Positions 42,747 to 52,540 of a DNA stretch of 64,000 bases are shown here, piece after piece. The first letter of the stretch is position 1. Every line of letters begins with the position of its first letter. The DNA comes from Caryophanales bacterium (GTDB lineage Bacteria > Bacillota_I > Bacilli_A > RF39 > UBA660). The position numbers and the translations under genes are program-made. Location: contig JAEEJY010000037.1 in assembly GCA_016282155.1 (NCBI GenBank), positions 58,704-122,703 on the forward strand, written 5' to 3'. The notes under the pieces are model-generated. The model was not told the DNA's origin. It saw nothing but the letters and a program-made list of their open reading frames with translations, and made no database searches.

Positions 42747-44307
42747 AATAGATGTTACAAAAGCAAATATAGATAATATTAAAAGAGAAGTTGCGCACAA
42801 ATTAAGAATAAATATTAATGATATAATTGATCTTAAAATCAATAAAGAAAGTATTGATGCGAGAAAAAAACCACAAATAAGTTATATCTATGAAGTAGAT
42901 TGTAGTATTAAAAATGAAGATTATATCTTGAAAACAAATAATAGTATTGATATTTTTAAAACACCTAATGAAGAATATACTGTTAATGTAACAGGAACAA
43001 AAGAAATTATAAATAGACCTATTATTGTAGGAGCAGGTCCAGCTGGTTTATTTGCGGCTTTAAATCTTGCTCGTATGGGTTATAAACCTCTTATAATTGA
43101 AAGAGGGGAAAGTATTCCTGAAAGAAAGAAAACAGTTAATTTATTTTGGGAAACAAATAAACTTAATCCAAATAGTAATATTCAGTTTGGTGAAGGTGGA
43201 GCTGGTACATTTTCAGATGGTAAATTAAATACAATGGTTAAAGATCCAGATCATCGTTGTAAAGAAGTATTTAGAACATTTGTAAGATGTGGAGCAGATC
43301 CTAAAATCTTATATGTTAATAAACCACATATAGGTACCGATGTCTTAGAAAAAGTTATTGTTAATTTACGTAATGAAATTATCCATTTAGGAGGCGAAAT
43401 ACGCTACAATACTTGTCTTACGAATATTTATACTAATAATAATGAAATAACAAAAATAGAGGTAAATAACGAGGAAATAATCGATACCAATCTTATAGTG
43501 TTAGCTATCGGGCATAGTGCTCGTGATACTTTCTATATGTTAAAGGATAAACTTACGATGGAACCTAAACCTTTTGCGGTAGGTGTACGTATTAGTCATC
43601 CGCAAACTATGATTAATAAAAGTCAGTATGGAATTGAAAAACATAGTATTTTAGAAAATGCTGATTATAAATTAACATATCAAACTAAAGAAAAAAGAGG
43701 AGTATATACATTCTGTATGTGTCCGGGAGGATATGTTGTTAACTCATCTAGTGAAGCAAATATGCTTGCTATTAACGGAATGAGTTATTCTAAAAGAGAT
43801 AGTATAAATGCTAATAGTGCTGTTTTAGTTACTATAACACCTAAAGATTTTGGTAATGATGTAACTAGTGGAATTGAATTCCAAAGACAGTTAGAGACTA
43901 AGGCTTATAATATTGGTAAGGGTTTTATACCTATCCAATTATTTAAAGATTATAAAAATAATGTTATTACTAAAAGTTTAGGGGAAGTAGAACCTTTATT
44001 TAAAGGTAACTATACTTTAAGTAATTTAAATGATATATTCCCAGATTACATAAATAGCGCTTTAAAAGAAGGAATAGATGCATTTGGTTTAAAAATAAAA
44101 GGATTTAATAGAGATGATGCTATCTTAGCAGGGGTTGAATCAAGAACAAGCTCACCTTTAAAAATCATTCGTGATGAAGAATTAATAAGTAATATAACTG
44201 GTTTATATCCATGCGGCGAAGGAGCTGGATATGCTGGAGGTATTACGAGTGCAAGTATGGATGGTTTAAGAGTTAGTGAAGCTATCATGATGAAATATCA
44301 TAATTAA
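42724..44307 (+). CDS. FAD-dependent oxidoreductase (COG2509 family)
   Basis: 527 aa. An N-terminal RNA-binding-like part (about 1-95, RIRQIKIDVTKAN) precedes PIIVGAGPAGLFAALNLARMG, the FAD fold. FGEGGAGTFSDGKLNT, CMCPGGYVVNSSSE and the C-terminal YPCGEGAGYAGGITSASMDGLR are characteristic of this family of large flavoproteins, whose reaction is not established. AAAGGGATAAG precedes ATG 42724 inside the upstream gene. Confidence 0.87.
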   Translation: MLRIRQIKIDVTKANIDNIKREVAHKLRININDIIDLKINKESIDARKKPQISYIYEVDCSIKNEDYILKTNNSIDIFKTPNEEYTVNVTGTKEIINRPIIVGAGPAGLFAALNLARMGYKPLIIERGESIPERKKTVNLFWETNKLNPNSNIQFGEGGAGTFSDGKLNTMVKDPDHRCKEVFRTFVRCGADPKILYVNKPHIGTDVLEKVIVNLRNEIIHLGGEIRYNTCLTNIYTNNNEITKIEVNNEEIIDTNLIVLAIGHSARDTFYMLKDKLTMEPKPFAVGVRISHPQTMINKSQYGIEKHSILENADYKLTYQTKEKRGVYTFCMCPGGYVVNSSSEANMLAINGMSYSKRDSINANSAVLVTITPKDFGNDVTSGIEFQRQLETKAYNIGKGFIPIQLFKDYKNNVITKSLGEVEPLFKGNYTLSNLNDIFPDYINSALKEGIDAFGLKIKGFNRDDAILAGVESRTSSPLKIIRDEELISNITGLYPCGEGAGYAGGITSASMDGLRVSEAIMMKYHN

Positions 44308-44320
44308 AGCAGGTGAAATA

Positions 44321-45136
44321 ATGCTACACATATCTTCAATTGTTGTTAGTGAAAAATCCTTAGAAATTTTAAAGAAAAATTTAGCTTTAGAATTTCCTAT
44401 TGATACCAAAAAAATAAAAGCATACTCTCTAGGAAGCAATCTATCTTTGAATGAAGAGATTGATTCTAAAAAGAAAGAAATAATTCTAAATCTTATTAAA
44501 AATATGGAGTCTTTAGATTTAGAAAATGATATGGATGCTTTCTCTTTTGTGTGTGGTCATATATTTAATTATTTTCTAAGTATAAATTTAGAACCTTATA
44601 TTGAGTTTTTAAGTTCTTGTAAAGAAAAAGTTGATTATAAAGACCCTAAAGATATAATTGAAGAATGTTTAAATATTTATTTATTAAGACACTGTTTAAA
44701 TACTGATTATGCTGGTCTTAATAAAAGAAAAGTATTTAAAGTAAAATTAGAGGCAAGTACAGCCACTTTAATTAATAGAACATATAAAGAAATGTTTAAT
44801 ATAAAAAATATGGATGCTAAATATAAGAAAGCTTATTATAAGTTAAGTCTTCTAACAAATTCACCAATAAAGAAAAGTACAATCTTAAAATTTATGGATA
44901 TTAATTATATGAGTATTAATGATCTAACTAATTTAAGACGTAAAGAGTATTTGGATATGGCTAAAAGAAAAGTTGACTATACACTTGATGATATTATTGA
45001 TAAATCAGTAAACGAAGCTGTTAATATGATAATTGATTTTGAGGATTATTTATCAAAACATACAGAGTTTGCTGCTTTAGAAGAAGACTTAGATAATACT
45101 AGCGGTCCTATAAAAAAATATGTTTACATAAAATAA
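44321..45136 (+). CDS. Uncharacterised 271-aa helical protein
   Basis: No family recognised. No signal or membrane segment; mainly alpha-helical, with an acidic C-terminus. GCAGGTGAAAT precedes ATG 44321, 13 bases after the flavoprotein, so it is the last gene of that operon. A strong terminator follows. Confidence 0.6.
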   Translation: MLHISSIVVSEKSLEILKKNLALEFPIDTKKIKAYSLGSNLSLNEEIDSKKKEIILNLIKNMESLDLENDMDAFSFVCGHIFNYFLSINLEPYIEFLSSCKEKVDYKDPKDIIEECLNIYLLRHCLNTDYAGLNKRKVFKVKLEASTATLINRTYKEMFNIKNMDAKYKKAYYKLSLLTNSPIKKSTILKFMDINYMSINDLTNLRRKEYLDMAKRKVDYTLDDIIDKSVNEAVNMIIDFEDYLSKHTEFAALEEDLDNTSGPIKKYVYIK

Positions 45137-45165
45137 AAGAGGAAATGATATTTCCTCTTTTTTTA
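45135..45165 (+). terminator. Terminator after the 44321 gene
   Basis: Twelve-base stem AAAAGAGGAAAT/ATTTCCTCTTTT with a GAT loop, then more T. Confidence 0.9.
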
Positions 45166-45175
45166 GTCTTATCTA

Positions 45176-45184
45176 TGATATAAT
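45176..45184 (+). promoter_or_regulatory. Extended -10 promoter of the ABC transporter operon
   Basis: TGATATAAT, with AAGGTAGGGA and ATG 45206 following. Confidence 0.7.
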
Positions 45185-45205
45185 AATAAAGAAGGTAGGG
45201 ATAAC

Positions 45206-47437
45206 ATGAGTATAATAAAACTTAAAAATGTATCTAAATTCTATTATAGTAAAGGAGTTATCGCTTCAGGTTTTACTAAATTAAATCTTGAATTTAATAT
45301 GGGAGAATTTGTAGCGATTACTGGTGAATCTGGATCAGGTAAATCTACTTTACTTAATGTTATTAGTGGTCTAGATACATATGAAGAAGGGGAACTATAT
45401 ATTAATGGTGAAGAAACAAGTCATTATACAGATAAAGACTTTGAAGATTATCGTCGTAAATATATAGGAAATATTTTCCAAAACTTTAATCTTGTTAATA
45501 GTTATACAGTATTTCAAAATATTGAACTAGTTTTACTTTTAAATGGCGCTAAGAGAAAAGACATTAAAGAAAAAGTCTTAGATTTAATTAAAACTGTTGA
45601 TCTATATAAATTTAGAAATACAAAAGTATCTAAATTATCGGGTGGGCAAAAACAAAGAGTTGCGATTGCAAGAGCACTTGCTAAAGATACACCTATTATT
45701 ATTGCCGATGAACCTACAGGTAACTTAGATAGTCGTAGTGCAACAGGTATAATTAAATTACTAAGTGAAATAGCTAAAGATAAACTAGTCGTAATAGTAA
45801 CACATAACTATGAACAAGTAGAACCTTATGTAACAAGAAAAATTAAAATGCATGATGGTAAAGTTTTAGAAGATAAAAAAATAAAAGAATATGAAAAAGT
45901 TGTGGATCAAGAAGAAAAAGTATATAAAAATATTACTTTCTTTAATAAGATAAGATTAGGTCTACGTAATACTTTTAATATTGTTCCTAAATTTCTTTTA
46001 GTACTAGCAGTATATTTATTTATTACAGTTGCTTTAGTAGGAGAATATACAAGTTTTAAACAAGATGAATATAATGAAATGATTAGTGGTACAAATTCTT
46101 TCTTTAATCGTACTGATGATAGTCGTATTATTATCAAGAAAAATGATGGAGCTGTATTTACAGAAGAAGATTATCTTGCTTTAAAGAAAATGAAGAATGT
46201 TGATAAAATATACGAGAATGATTTACTTTTAGATCGTGAAGTATCATTTACAACAAATAATTATGATTTATGGTTAAACGGAAACGTTTATAGTCGTGAA
46301 GAAATTACTAAAGTTGATAAAGGGGAACTTCCCAAAGAAGATAATGAAATTGTTATAGCGGGAGCTAAAGATGATTATCAACTTACTGATGAATTAGAAA
46401 AAATATTAAATTCAACATACTTTTTAGAAAGTAGAAATACCGGTACTATTGATAATACTAAACCTCTTAAAATAACTGGGGTTATCTATTCCGATGAAAT
46501 GCCTAGATATACATATTATTTCTACGTACCTGATAGTATTTTAAATACTCTTCAAAAAGATATTAATAAAGAATTTTCATCATTACAATTAACATTCCTA
46601 AACAAAATATATAAGATTGATGATTGGAATAGTTCTTTAAATATTAAACCTAATAGTAGAGTTTCTAGAGGACAAGCGTTTATTGAAGAAACATATAAAT
46701 ATAACTGTCCTAAAGAAAATTGTTATAATAGTTTATTAACTTATGAAGTAACTAATTTATATTACAAAGATAGTCTTACAGTAAGGCCAACTAATTATTA
46801 TAATAGCGATAATTTTAATAAAGTAACTGGTTTACCTAAAGATGATTATTATGCATATTCAGGATATGTATTTATTAATCCTGATGATTATACTAGTCTT
46901 TATGATAAAGAGAACTACCAAAGCAGTATCTTTGTTAAAGATGTTAAGAAACTAGAAGAAACAGAGAAAGCTTTACAAGATATGGGTTATACTACATTTA
47001 CTATGCGTAAAACTAAGATAACTCCTGAAGCTTTAAAAGCTCTTCAAATACTTAAAACATCTGTAACTATATTCTTGGTAGTAGTACTATTCTTTATTTG
47101 TTACTTCGTAATTAAATTAATTTTAAAATCAAGAAATGTTTATTTTGCAACTATTCGTATGTTAGGAGCAACTAAAGCAATTTCAAGAGAATTATTAATT
47201 ATTGAATTATTAACTGTTTCTAATTTAGCATATTTAATCTTACTTGGATTTATCTATTTATGTAAGATTCATATTGTTAAGGTTGATATGCTTACAAATA
47301 TGCTTAAGTATTTAGAAACAGGAGATTACATAATTTTATATATTTTACTAGTTGGTATCTCATTTATGGTAAGTATAAAATTTGCTAAATCATTATTTAA
47401 GAAGAGTGCTATGAGCTCTATAAGAGAGGAGGTATAA
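45206..47437 (+). CDS. ABC transporter, ATPase fused to FtsX-type permease (MacB-like), subunit 1
   Basis: 743 aa. Residues 1 to about 225 are an ATPase: ITGESGSGKST (Walker A), LSGGQKQRVAIARAL (signature) and IIIADEPTGNLDS (Walker B). One helix (about 262-280) leads to a large extracellular domain of about 330 residues, then three C-terminal helices of the FtsX fold. This is the mechanotransmission layout of MacB, which moves substrates outside the membrane or acts on peptides and lipoproteins. It pairs with the similar gene one base downstream, probably as a heterodimer. Substrate unknown. Confidence 0.9.
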   Translation: MSIIKLKNVSKFYYSKGVIASGFTKLNLEFNMGEFVAITGESGSGKSTLLNVISGLDTYEEGELYINGEETSHYTDKDFEDYRRKYIGNIFQNFNLVNSYTVFQNIELVLLLNGAKRKDIKEKVLDLIKTVDLYKFRNTKVSKLSGGQKQRVAIARALAKDTPIIIADEPTGNLDSRSATGIIKLLSEIAKDKLVVIVTHNYEQVEPYVTRKIKMHDGKVLEDKKIKEYEKVVDQEEKVYKNITFFNKIRLGLRNTFNIVPKFLLVLAVYLFITVALVGEYTSFKQDEYNEMISGTNSFFNRTDDSRIIIKKNDGAVFTEEDYLALKKMKNVDKIYENDLLLDREVSFTTNNYDLWLNGNVYSREEITKVDKGELPKEDNEIVIAGAKDDYQLTDELEKILNSTYFLESRNTGTIDNTKPLKITGVIYSDEMPRYTYYFYVPDSILNTLQKDINKEFSSLQLTFLNKIYKIDDWNSSLNIKPNSRVSRGQAFIEETYKYNCPKENCYNSLLTYEVTNLYYKDSLTVRPTNYYNSDNFNKVTGLPKDDYYAYSGYVFINPDDYTSLYDKENYQSSIFVKDVKKLEETEKALQDMGYTTFTMRKTKITPEALKALQILKTSVTIFLVVVLFFICYFVIKLILKSRNVYFATIRMLGATKAISRELLIIELLTVSNLAYLILLGFIYLCKIHIVKVDMLTNMLKYLETGDYIILYILLVGISFMVSIKFAKSLFKKSAMSSIREEV

Positions 47438-47438
47438 C

Positions 47439-49856
47439 ATGCTTACAATAACAAACGTAAATAAATACTTTAATCGTCATAAGAAAAATGAAATCCATGT
47501 TATTAATAATACTTCTCTTACCTTAGCAGATAATGGTTTAGTAGCACTTCTTGGACCTAGTGGATGTGGTAAAACTACACTTCTAAATTGTATTGGTGGT
47601 TTAGATTCTATTAAAAGTGGATCTATTTATATCAATGATCAAAAGATTAGTAGTAGATGCGCTGGTAAAGTAGATAAAATAAGAAATCTTAATGTTGGAT
47701 ATATCTTCCAAGATTATAAATTAATTGATAATAAAACAGTATTTGATAATGTAGCCTTAGTTCTAACAATGCTTGGTATTAAGGACAAAAAAGAAATTAA
47801 AGAACGTGTTGAATTTGTTTTAGATAAAGTTGGAATGTTAAGATATAAACGTCGTCCAGCCGCTATGCTTTCAGGTGGTGAAAGACAAAGAGTTGGTATT
47901 GCACGTGCACTTGTTAAAAATCCTAATATTATCTTAGCTGATGAACCAACAGGTAACCTAGATAGTAAAAATTCTCTAGAAATAATGCGTATCATTAAGG
48001 CTATTTCTAAGGACCGTTTAGTAATTCTTGTTACTCATGAACAAAATCTAGCACATTTCTATGCTGATAGAATTGTTGAAATAACAGATGGACAAATTAC
48101 TAAAGATTATTCAAATACGGATGTAAATGAACTTGATTATGAAGTTGATAATACATTCTATTTAAAAGATTTAGATAAATGTAGCGCAAGTAAAAATAAT
48201 AATGAGATAAATATCTATACTGATAGTGCAAGTGAACCTATTAAATTAGATATTGTCGTTAATAAAGGAAATATTTATATTCGTAGTAATACTAATGATA
48301 CAATCGAAGTAATTGATGATAATTCAAGTATCGAATTTATTGATGCTCATTATCAAAAAATTAATAAAGAAGAATTAGATAAATATGAATTTAATTTAAA
48401 AGATGTAATTAATCCAAATAGAAAATTAAAATATGCATCTATATTTAATCCTATTACTTTAATTACTAACGGATTTAAAAAGATATTTGATTTATCTATT
48501 ATTAAAAAAATATTACTTGCAGGTTTTGTTTTATCAGGCGGTTTTATTATGTATGCAGTTGCATCAATTTCTGCTGCTGTAACCGTAAGTGATGCTGATT
48601 TTATAGCTTATAATAAAAACTATCTAACTATTAAGCAAAATAAGATAGATGTAAATAAATATATAGAATATAACAGTTCTGATAAATTTAATTATATTCT
48701 TCCAGGTAAATCACAAGTTACTTTCCTTGTTCATTATAATTTCTTCTATCAAACTTATGATGCCCAAGATGAATTAACAGGTTCTTTAGCAAGCATTGAT
48801 TTAATTACTAAAGATGATTTAATATATGGACGTATGCCGGAAGATAATCATGAGATAGTTGTTGATAAGATGGTATTTGAACGTCTAAGAAAATCTTCTC
48901 CAAGTTCTAAGATGGCAGGAATTACAGATATTAAAGATTTTCTTGATTTAGAAACTAATATAGGACAAATAAGTAAATTTAAAATAGTAGGTATTTCAGA
49001 TGTTGAAAGTCCATCTATTTATGCATATGATAATATGCTAGTTCCAATTATCTTTATGGATAAATATAAAGAATTAGATCAAAATAAAGTTTATTATAAA
49101 GATTTATTTGATGAAGCAGATATAACTTTAAAAGAGGGGAGAAATCCTGTTAATGATTATGAAGTTATTGTAAATATTGATCGTAAAGAAGAATATAAAT
49201 TAAATAAAAAGATTGATGAGAAAGTTAATGGTAATAAATTAACTGTTGTTGGATATTATTTCAGTCGTAGAAATCTTGATTTATATATAAGTAATACCAA
49301 TACAGCTTTATACCAACTTATTAAAGATTCAAATGATATAACAGTTTATTCAAAAGATAAGTTAGGTGCTTTGAACTATATTGAAGAAGAACTTAAATTA
49401 AACGTTAATGATAGTTATGAATTATCACGCAGTGAATATATTGAAGATAAAAGAGAAGGTATTAGAGGAGCTTTAATAGTATCTGGTATTATTCTTATAA
49501 TATCTTTAATTGAAATATTCTTAATGATAAGATCATCATTCCTATCAAGAATTAAAGAAGTAGGTATCTACCGTGCTATTGGCGTTAAAAAATTAGATAT
49601 TTATAAGATGTTCTTTGGTGAAATATTTGCTATCACAACTATTTCATCAGTTCCTGGATTAATATTTAGCGCTTATATTTTGTATAAATTATCTTCAATA
49701 AGTATATTGAGTTATTATTATATGATTAATCCATTTATTATTATTGTTTCAATTATCTTTGTATATTTATTTAATTTAGTAATTGGATTATTACCAGTAT
49801 ATAATACAATGCGTAAACGTCCAGCGAATATCTTATCGCGTCAAGATTTAGATTAA
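47439..49856 (+). CDS. ABC transporter, ATPase fused to FtsX-type permease (MacB-like), subunit 2
   Basis: 805 aa, same layout as subunit 1. The ATPase has LLGPSGCGKTT, MLSGGERQRVGIARAL and IILADEPTGNLDS. A region of about 130 extra residues links it to the first helix (about 352-375); an extracellular domain and three C-terminal helices follow (SFLSRIKEVGIYRAIGVKKLD is the FtsX coupling motif). AGGAGGTAT precedes ATG 47439. Two unequal fused halves suggest a heterodimer. Confidence 0.9.
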   Translation: MLTITNVNKYFNRHKKNEIHVINNTSLTLADNGLVALLGPSGCGKTTLLNCIGGLDSIKSGSIYINDQKISSRCAGKVDKIRNLNVGYIFQDYKLIDNKTVFDNVALVLTMLGIKDKKEIKERVEFVLDKVGMLRYKRRPAAMLSGGERQRVGIARALVKNPNIILADEPTGNLDSKNSLEIMRIIKAISKDRLVILVTHEQNLAHFYADRIVEITDGQITKDYSNTDVNELDYEVDNTFYLKDLDKCSASKNNNEINIYTDSASEPIKLDIVVNKGNIYIRSNTNDTIEVIDDNSSIEFIDAHYQKINKEELDKYEFNLKDVINPNRKLKYASIFNPITLITNGFKKIFDLSIIKKILLAGFVLSGGFIMYAVASISAAVTVSDADFIAYNKNYLTIKQNKIDVNKYIEYNSSDKFNYILPGKSQVTFLVHYNFFYQTYDAQDELTGSLASIDLITKDDLIYGRMPEDNHEIVVDKMVFERLRKSSPSSKMAGITDIKDFLDLETNIGQISKFKIVGISDVESPSIYAYDNMLVPIIFMDKYKELDQNKVYYKDLFDEADITLKEGRNPVNDYEVIVNIDRKEEYKLNKKIDEKVNGNKLTVVGYYFSRRNLDLYISNTNTALYQLIKDSNDITVYSKDKLGALNYIEEELKLNVNDSYELSRSEYIEDKREGIRGALIVSGIILIISLIEIFLMIRSSFLSRIKEVGIYRAIGVKKLDIYKMFFGEIFAITTISSVPGLIFSAYILYKLSSISILSYYYMINPFIIIVSIIFVYLFNLVIGLLPVYNTMRKRPANILSRQDLD

Positions 49857-49880
49857 AAAGTAGTTATAATAACTACTTTT
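49856..49880 (+). terminator. Terminator of the ABC transporter operon
   Basis: Stem AAAAGTAGTT/AACTACTTTT around ATAAT, then TCTTTTT. Confidence 0.85.
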
Positions 49881-49911
49881 TCTTTTTATTGTTTTACAAG
49901 TATTTTTATTA

Positions 49912-49917
49912 TATAAT
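49912..49917 (+). promoter_or_regulatory. -10 box of the 49933 gene
   Basis: TATAAT without the TG extension, about 15 bases before ATG 49933; GGTGAT is the ribosome site. No clear -35. Confidence 0.45.
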
Positions 49918-49932
49918 TATATTGGTGATACT

Positions 49933-51186
49933 ATGAGTAAAGACTGGCTAGAAAAAATGAATAGAAACATCTTTATGACAATAATAATAGGTTTACCTTG
50001 TATTAAGTTATTCTCATATATCTTATTATTCTTAGGAGTTGTTAAAGACTCTTTTATAATTAATCAAGTATATTTATTATGGTTTCTAGTACCTTTATTA
50101 ATTGGTAATTATTTAATAGGTATTCTGACAAAAAAATATAAATTTACTTATATAGATTATCTTATGTATTTTTTAGTGTTGTTTGCCTTATTTGCGACAA
50201 TATTTGCCTACAATAGGGAAGTTGCCATCTTCGGTGAAAAATGGCGCTATGAGGGATTATTATCGATATTAAGTTATTATTTTATATTCCTAAATATTAA
50301 AAATATGCATAATGAAGAATATAAAAAGCAAATTATAAATACTCTTTTATATGTAGCTTTATTTCAAGCTATATATGGATTTTTACAAGTATATACAACA
50401 TTACCATTTATTAAGCATTATTCTAAAGGCTATATGGCGATGAGTTTATGTGGTAATCCTAATTTCTTTGGCAGTTATATTCTACTCCCTTTAATGATAA
50501 GTATGGGTTATTATTTAAAAGATAGTGGCAAAAAGAATTTATTATTTACAATTATCTTTTACTTATCTTTAGTAACAACACAATCTACAGGTCCATTTTT
50601 AACATCTATAATAACATTTATATTAATGGTTTTAATATTTGGTAAAAACTTTAAATTAACACGTATATTAATAGTTATTTTAGTATTAATTAGTGGTTAT
50701 TTCTTCATCGATAAAACTACTAACTATGTTTTTACTAAACGTCGTATAATTCCAGAAGAAGCATACGTGATTTCAGCAGAATTAAAAAATAGGACAGGGG
50801 ATGTTAATACTTTATCTAATGGTAGAGTTGAAGTATGGAAAAGAACTATCCCACTAGTTAAAAAATATTGGTTTATGGGAGCAGGTTTAGATAACTTCCA
50901 ATATGTATATCCATATAATACAAGAAGGGAAATCTTTGATAAAGCCCATAATGTTTATCTTCAAATAGGTGTTACTAACGGAGTAATTGTTTTAGGAATA
51001 TACTTATTAATATGCTTTATCACATTCTTAAATGGATTCAAATTTAAAAAGGGGATTGATATTGGTATTTACTCAGCCTTTATCGCCTACTCAATACAAG
51101 CATTTGCTAATATTAGTGTTATTGATGTAGCCCCTATCTATTTTATGATCCTAGGACTTATATATACTAAAAAAGAAGCCAAATAA
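49933..51186 (+). CDS. O-antigen ligase / Wzy-type polymerase family membrane protein
   Basis: 417 aa with about eleven membrane helices. The large outer loop near 300-340 contains NGRVEVWKRTIPL and GAGLDNFQYVYPYN, then KAHNVYLQIGVTNG, which are the Wzy_C (PF04932) motifs with the catalytic-loop His. Such proteins polymerise lipid-linked repeat units or ligate glycan. It may serve the polysaccharide locus at 0.3-13 kb, which lacks its own polymerase in view. It is the last plus-strand gene before the terminus. Confidence 0.85.
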   Translation: MSKDWLEKMNRNIFMTIIIGLPCIKLFSYILLFLGVVKDSFIINQVYLLWFLVPLLIGNYLIGILTKKYKFTYIDYLMYFLVLFALFATIFAYNREVAIFGEKWRYEGLLSILSYYFIFLNIKNMHNEEYKKQIINTLLYVALFQAIYGFLQVYTTLPFIKHYSKGYMAMSLCGNPNFFGSYILLPLMISMGYYLKDSGKKNLLFTIIFYLSLVTTQSTGPFLTSIITFILMVLIFGKNFKLTRILIVILVLISGYFFIDKTTNYVFTKRRIIPEEAYVISAELKNRTGDVNTLSNGRVEVWKRTIPLVKKYWFMGAGLDNFQYVYPYNTRREIFDKAHNVYLQIGVTNGVIVLGIYLLICFITFLNGFKFKKGIDIGIYSAFIAYSIQAFANISVIDVAPIYFMILGLIYTKKEAK

Positions 51187-51200
51187 GGCTTCTTTTTATT
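51172..51200 (+). terminator. Terminator after the O-antigen ligase gene
   Basis: Stem AAAGAAGCC/GGCTTCTTT around AAATAA (which holds the stop codon), then a T-rich run. Confidence 0.85.
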
Positions 51201-51679
51201 TTGGGGTATAATTAATCAAATATATTAATAATGTTTAAATATGCCCTTTTAAATACGAAAATAGGATAGGGAGAACCCCTATCTAATTCTGATACTTTCT
51301 AGAATAATATTTCCCTAATTATTGCGATTTCAAATTTGCATCGAGATATTAGAAGTTGATTGATTGTCTTACTCATTACAACACTATTTTTAAAAATTTA
51401 CAATGAATCCCCCTTTTCCTTTATTTTATAAGGGTAGAGGGGTTTTAAAATTTGCATCGAGGATAGTTTAGGTGGATGATTATCCATCTCGATACAAAGT
51501 TAATAATAAATATATATAGATAAATAATCCATAATATAATTATTAATATAAATTTAAAATAAAATAAAAAAATTATTTCTTATAACTATTTTATTAAATA
51601 AATAATAAATAGGAGAGTTAAAGAAATAATTTATAAACTGATATATATTCTAAATCAAAATATTTTTTAAATATTAAGA
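51201..51679. other. Gene-free terminus region with hairpins and repeats
   Basis: No credible gene. A TATAAT (51207-51212) on + points into a stretch with three hairpins: GATAGGG/CCCTATC (51265-51283), an imperfect CCCC..CCTT/AAGG..GGGG hairpin (51410-51442), and TTTGCATCGAG/CTCGATACAAA (51451-51498) enclosing TGGAT/ATCCA. The 14-mer AAATTTGCATCGAG occurs twice (51332-51345 and 51448-51461). From about 51500 on the DNA is almost only A and T. It could hold a short non-coding RNA or structural terminus DNA. Confidence 0.6.
51332..51461. repeat. Direct repeat AAATTTGCATCGAG, two copies 116 bp apart, plus inverted partial copy
   Basis: Copies at 51332-51345 and 51448-51461. CTCGATACAAA at 51488-51498 is an inverted copy with one mismatch, able to pair with either. 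Confidence 0.75.
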
Positions 51680-51707
51680 AGTTAACATAATATATATTAT
51701 ACAAAGT
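51680..51707 (-). other. dif: dif site (XerCD recombination site)
   Basis: 28 bp. Read on the minus strand it has an 11-bp arm ACTTTGTATAA, central TATATA and an 11-bp arm TTATGTTAACT. The Bacillus subtilis dif, as I know it, has arms ACTTCCTAGAA and TTATGTAAACT around TATATA, so the XerD-side arm differs at one base and the centre is the same. Its place exactly where gene orientation flips, and a xerD gene in the same window, support the call. Confidence 0.88.
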
Positions 51708-51721
51708 AGTATATAAGATAA

Positions 51722-51745
51722 ATAAGGATAATAAATATCCTTATA
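51722..51745 (-). terminator. Terminator of the XRE-family gene
   Basis: On the minus strand ATAAGGATA/TATCCTTAT (with a short AT loop) overlaps the stop codon and runs into TTTAT. The T-tract is weak. Confidence 0.6.
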
Positions 51746-52520
51746 CACCTGTTACTTTACGAGATTGAATTTCTGCTATTTTCTCGAATACTTCTTGTGC
51801 ATTATTTTCGTTAATTGAAGTATATCCTAGTTCTTTTAAAGCTTGAACTTTAATAGTATTAAGTTCTAATGTACGAGACATTTTTTCTTCAATCTTATGT
51901 TCAATTTGATTTTCAAAACGTTTGTGAGATTCAGCTAGTTTTGCTTTAGAAGCACCACCGTTATTATAAAGTGTCATTGCTGAGAACATAATACTTTCAA
52001 AAGTATATTGTTCATCTTCATCAAATACAAATTCAAGAGGTTTAACAAATCCTGTTGCTTTTGCTATATATGCAAGTATATATTTTAATTCACGGCATGT
52101 TTCAAGTGATTGCATAAAATTATACATATATTTAAATGTATAATATGAATCATCGTCAGTTTCATCCTCAAGTCTTTCTTTTAATAGATCAACGATATTA
52201 ACAAGTAATTCTTTTTGTTTTTTACCTAAATCATTGAATACTTGTTTACCCCCCTTCCCTTCATCTACAGAGTCAAGAAGGCTATTTAATCTATTTTCAA
52301 CTTCTAATATGTAATCAGTATCAATTTTAATATCATCTAATTCTTCAGCTGCTTTAATGCCTAATAAATTAAGTAATAATACTTTCTTATCTCTAGGCCA
52401 TTTATTTAAATCATCTAACTCTAAATAGTTATAAATCATTTGACGAGAAACACCTAAAAATTTAGCTAATTTTACTTTGGAAATACCAAGTTCATGTAAT
52501 ACTTCATTTAACTTATTCAT
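51741..52520 (-). CDS. XRE-type helix-turn-helix DNA-binding protein beside dif
   Basis: 259 aa. Residues 1-60 form a Cro/CI-type helix-turn-helix: EVLHELGISKVKLAKFLGVSRQMIYNYLE, in which VKLAKFLGVSRQMIYNY is the recognition unit. The rest is an acidic helical region (YILEVENRLNSLLDSVDEGKGGK, then KKQKELLVNIVDLLKERLEDETDDDS) likely to oligomerise; no ligand domain is recognised. GAGGTG precedes ATG 52520. Its strong promoter and its place between dif and the right replichore may point to a terminus or regulatory role, which is inference. Confidence 0.8.
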   Translation of the reverse strand: MNKLNEVLHELGISKVKLAKFLGVSRQMIYNYLELDDLNKWPRDKKVLLLNLLGIKAAEELDDIKIDTDYILEVENRLNSLLDSVDEGKGGKQVFNDLGKKQKELLVNIVDLLKERLEDETDDDSYYTFKYMYNFMQSLETCRELKYILAYIAKATGFVKPLEFVFDEDEQYTFESIMFSAMTLYNNGGASKAKLAESHKRFENQIEHKIEEKMSRTLELNTIKVQALKELGYTSINENNAQEVFEKIAEIQSRKVTGV

Positions 52521-52540
52521 ACCATAACACCTCTATAATA

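Noticed and set aside
51332..51498. Repeats near 51.4 kb as a CRISPR array or insertion-sequence remnant
   Set aside because: Only two direct copies 116 bp apart, unequal flanks, no cas genes, no transposase and no target duplication.
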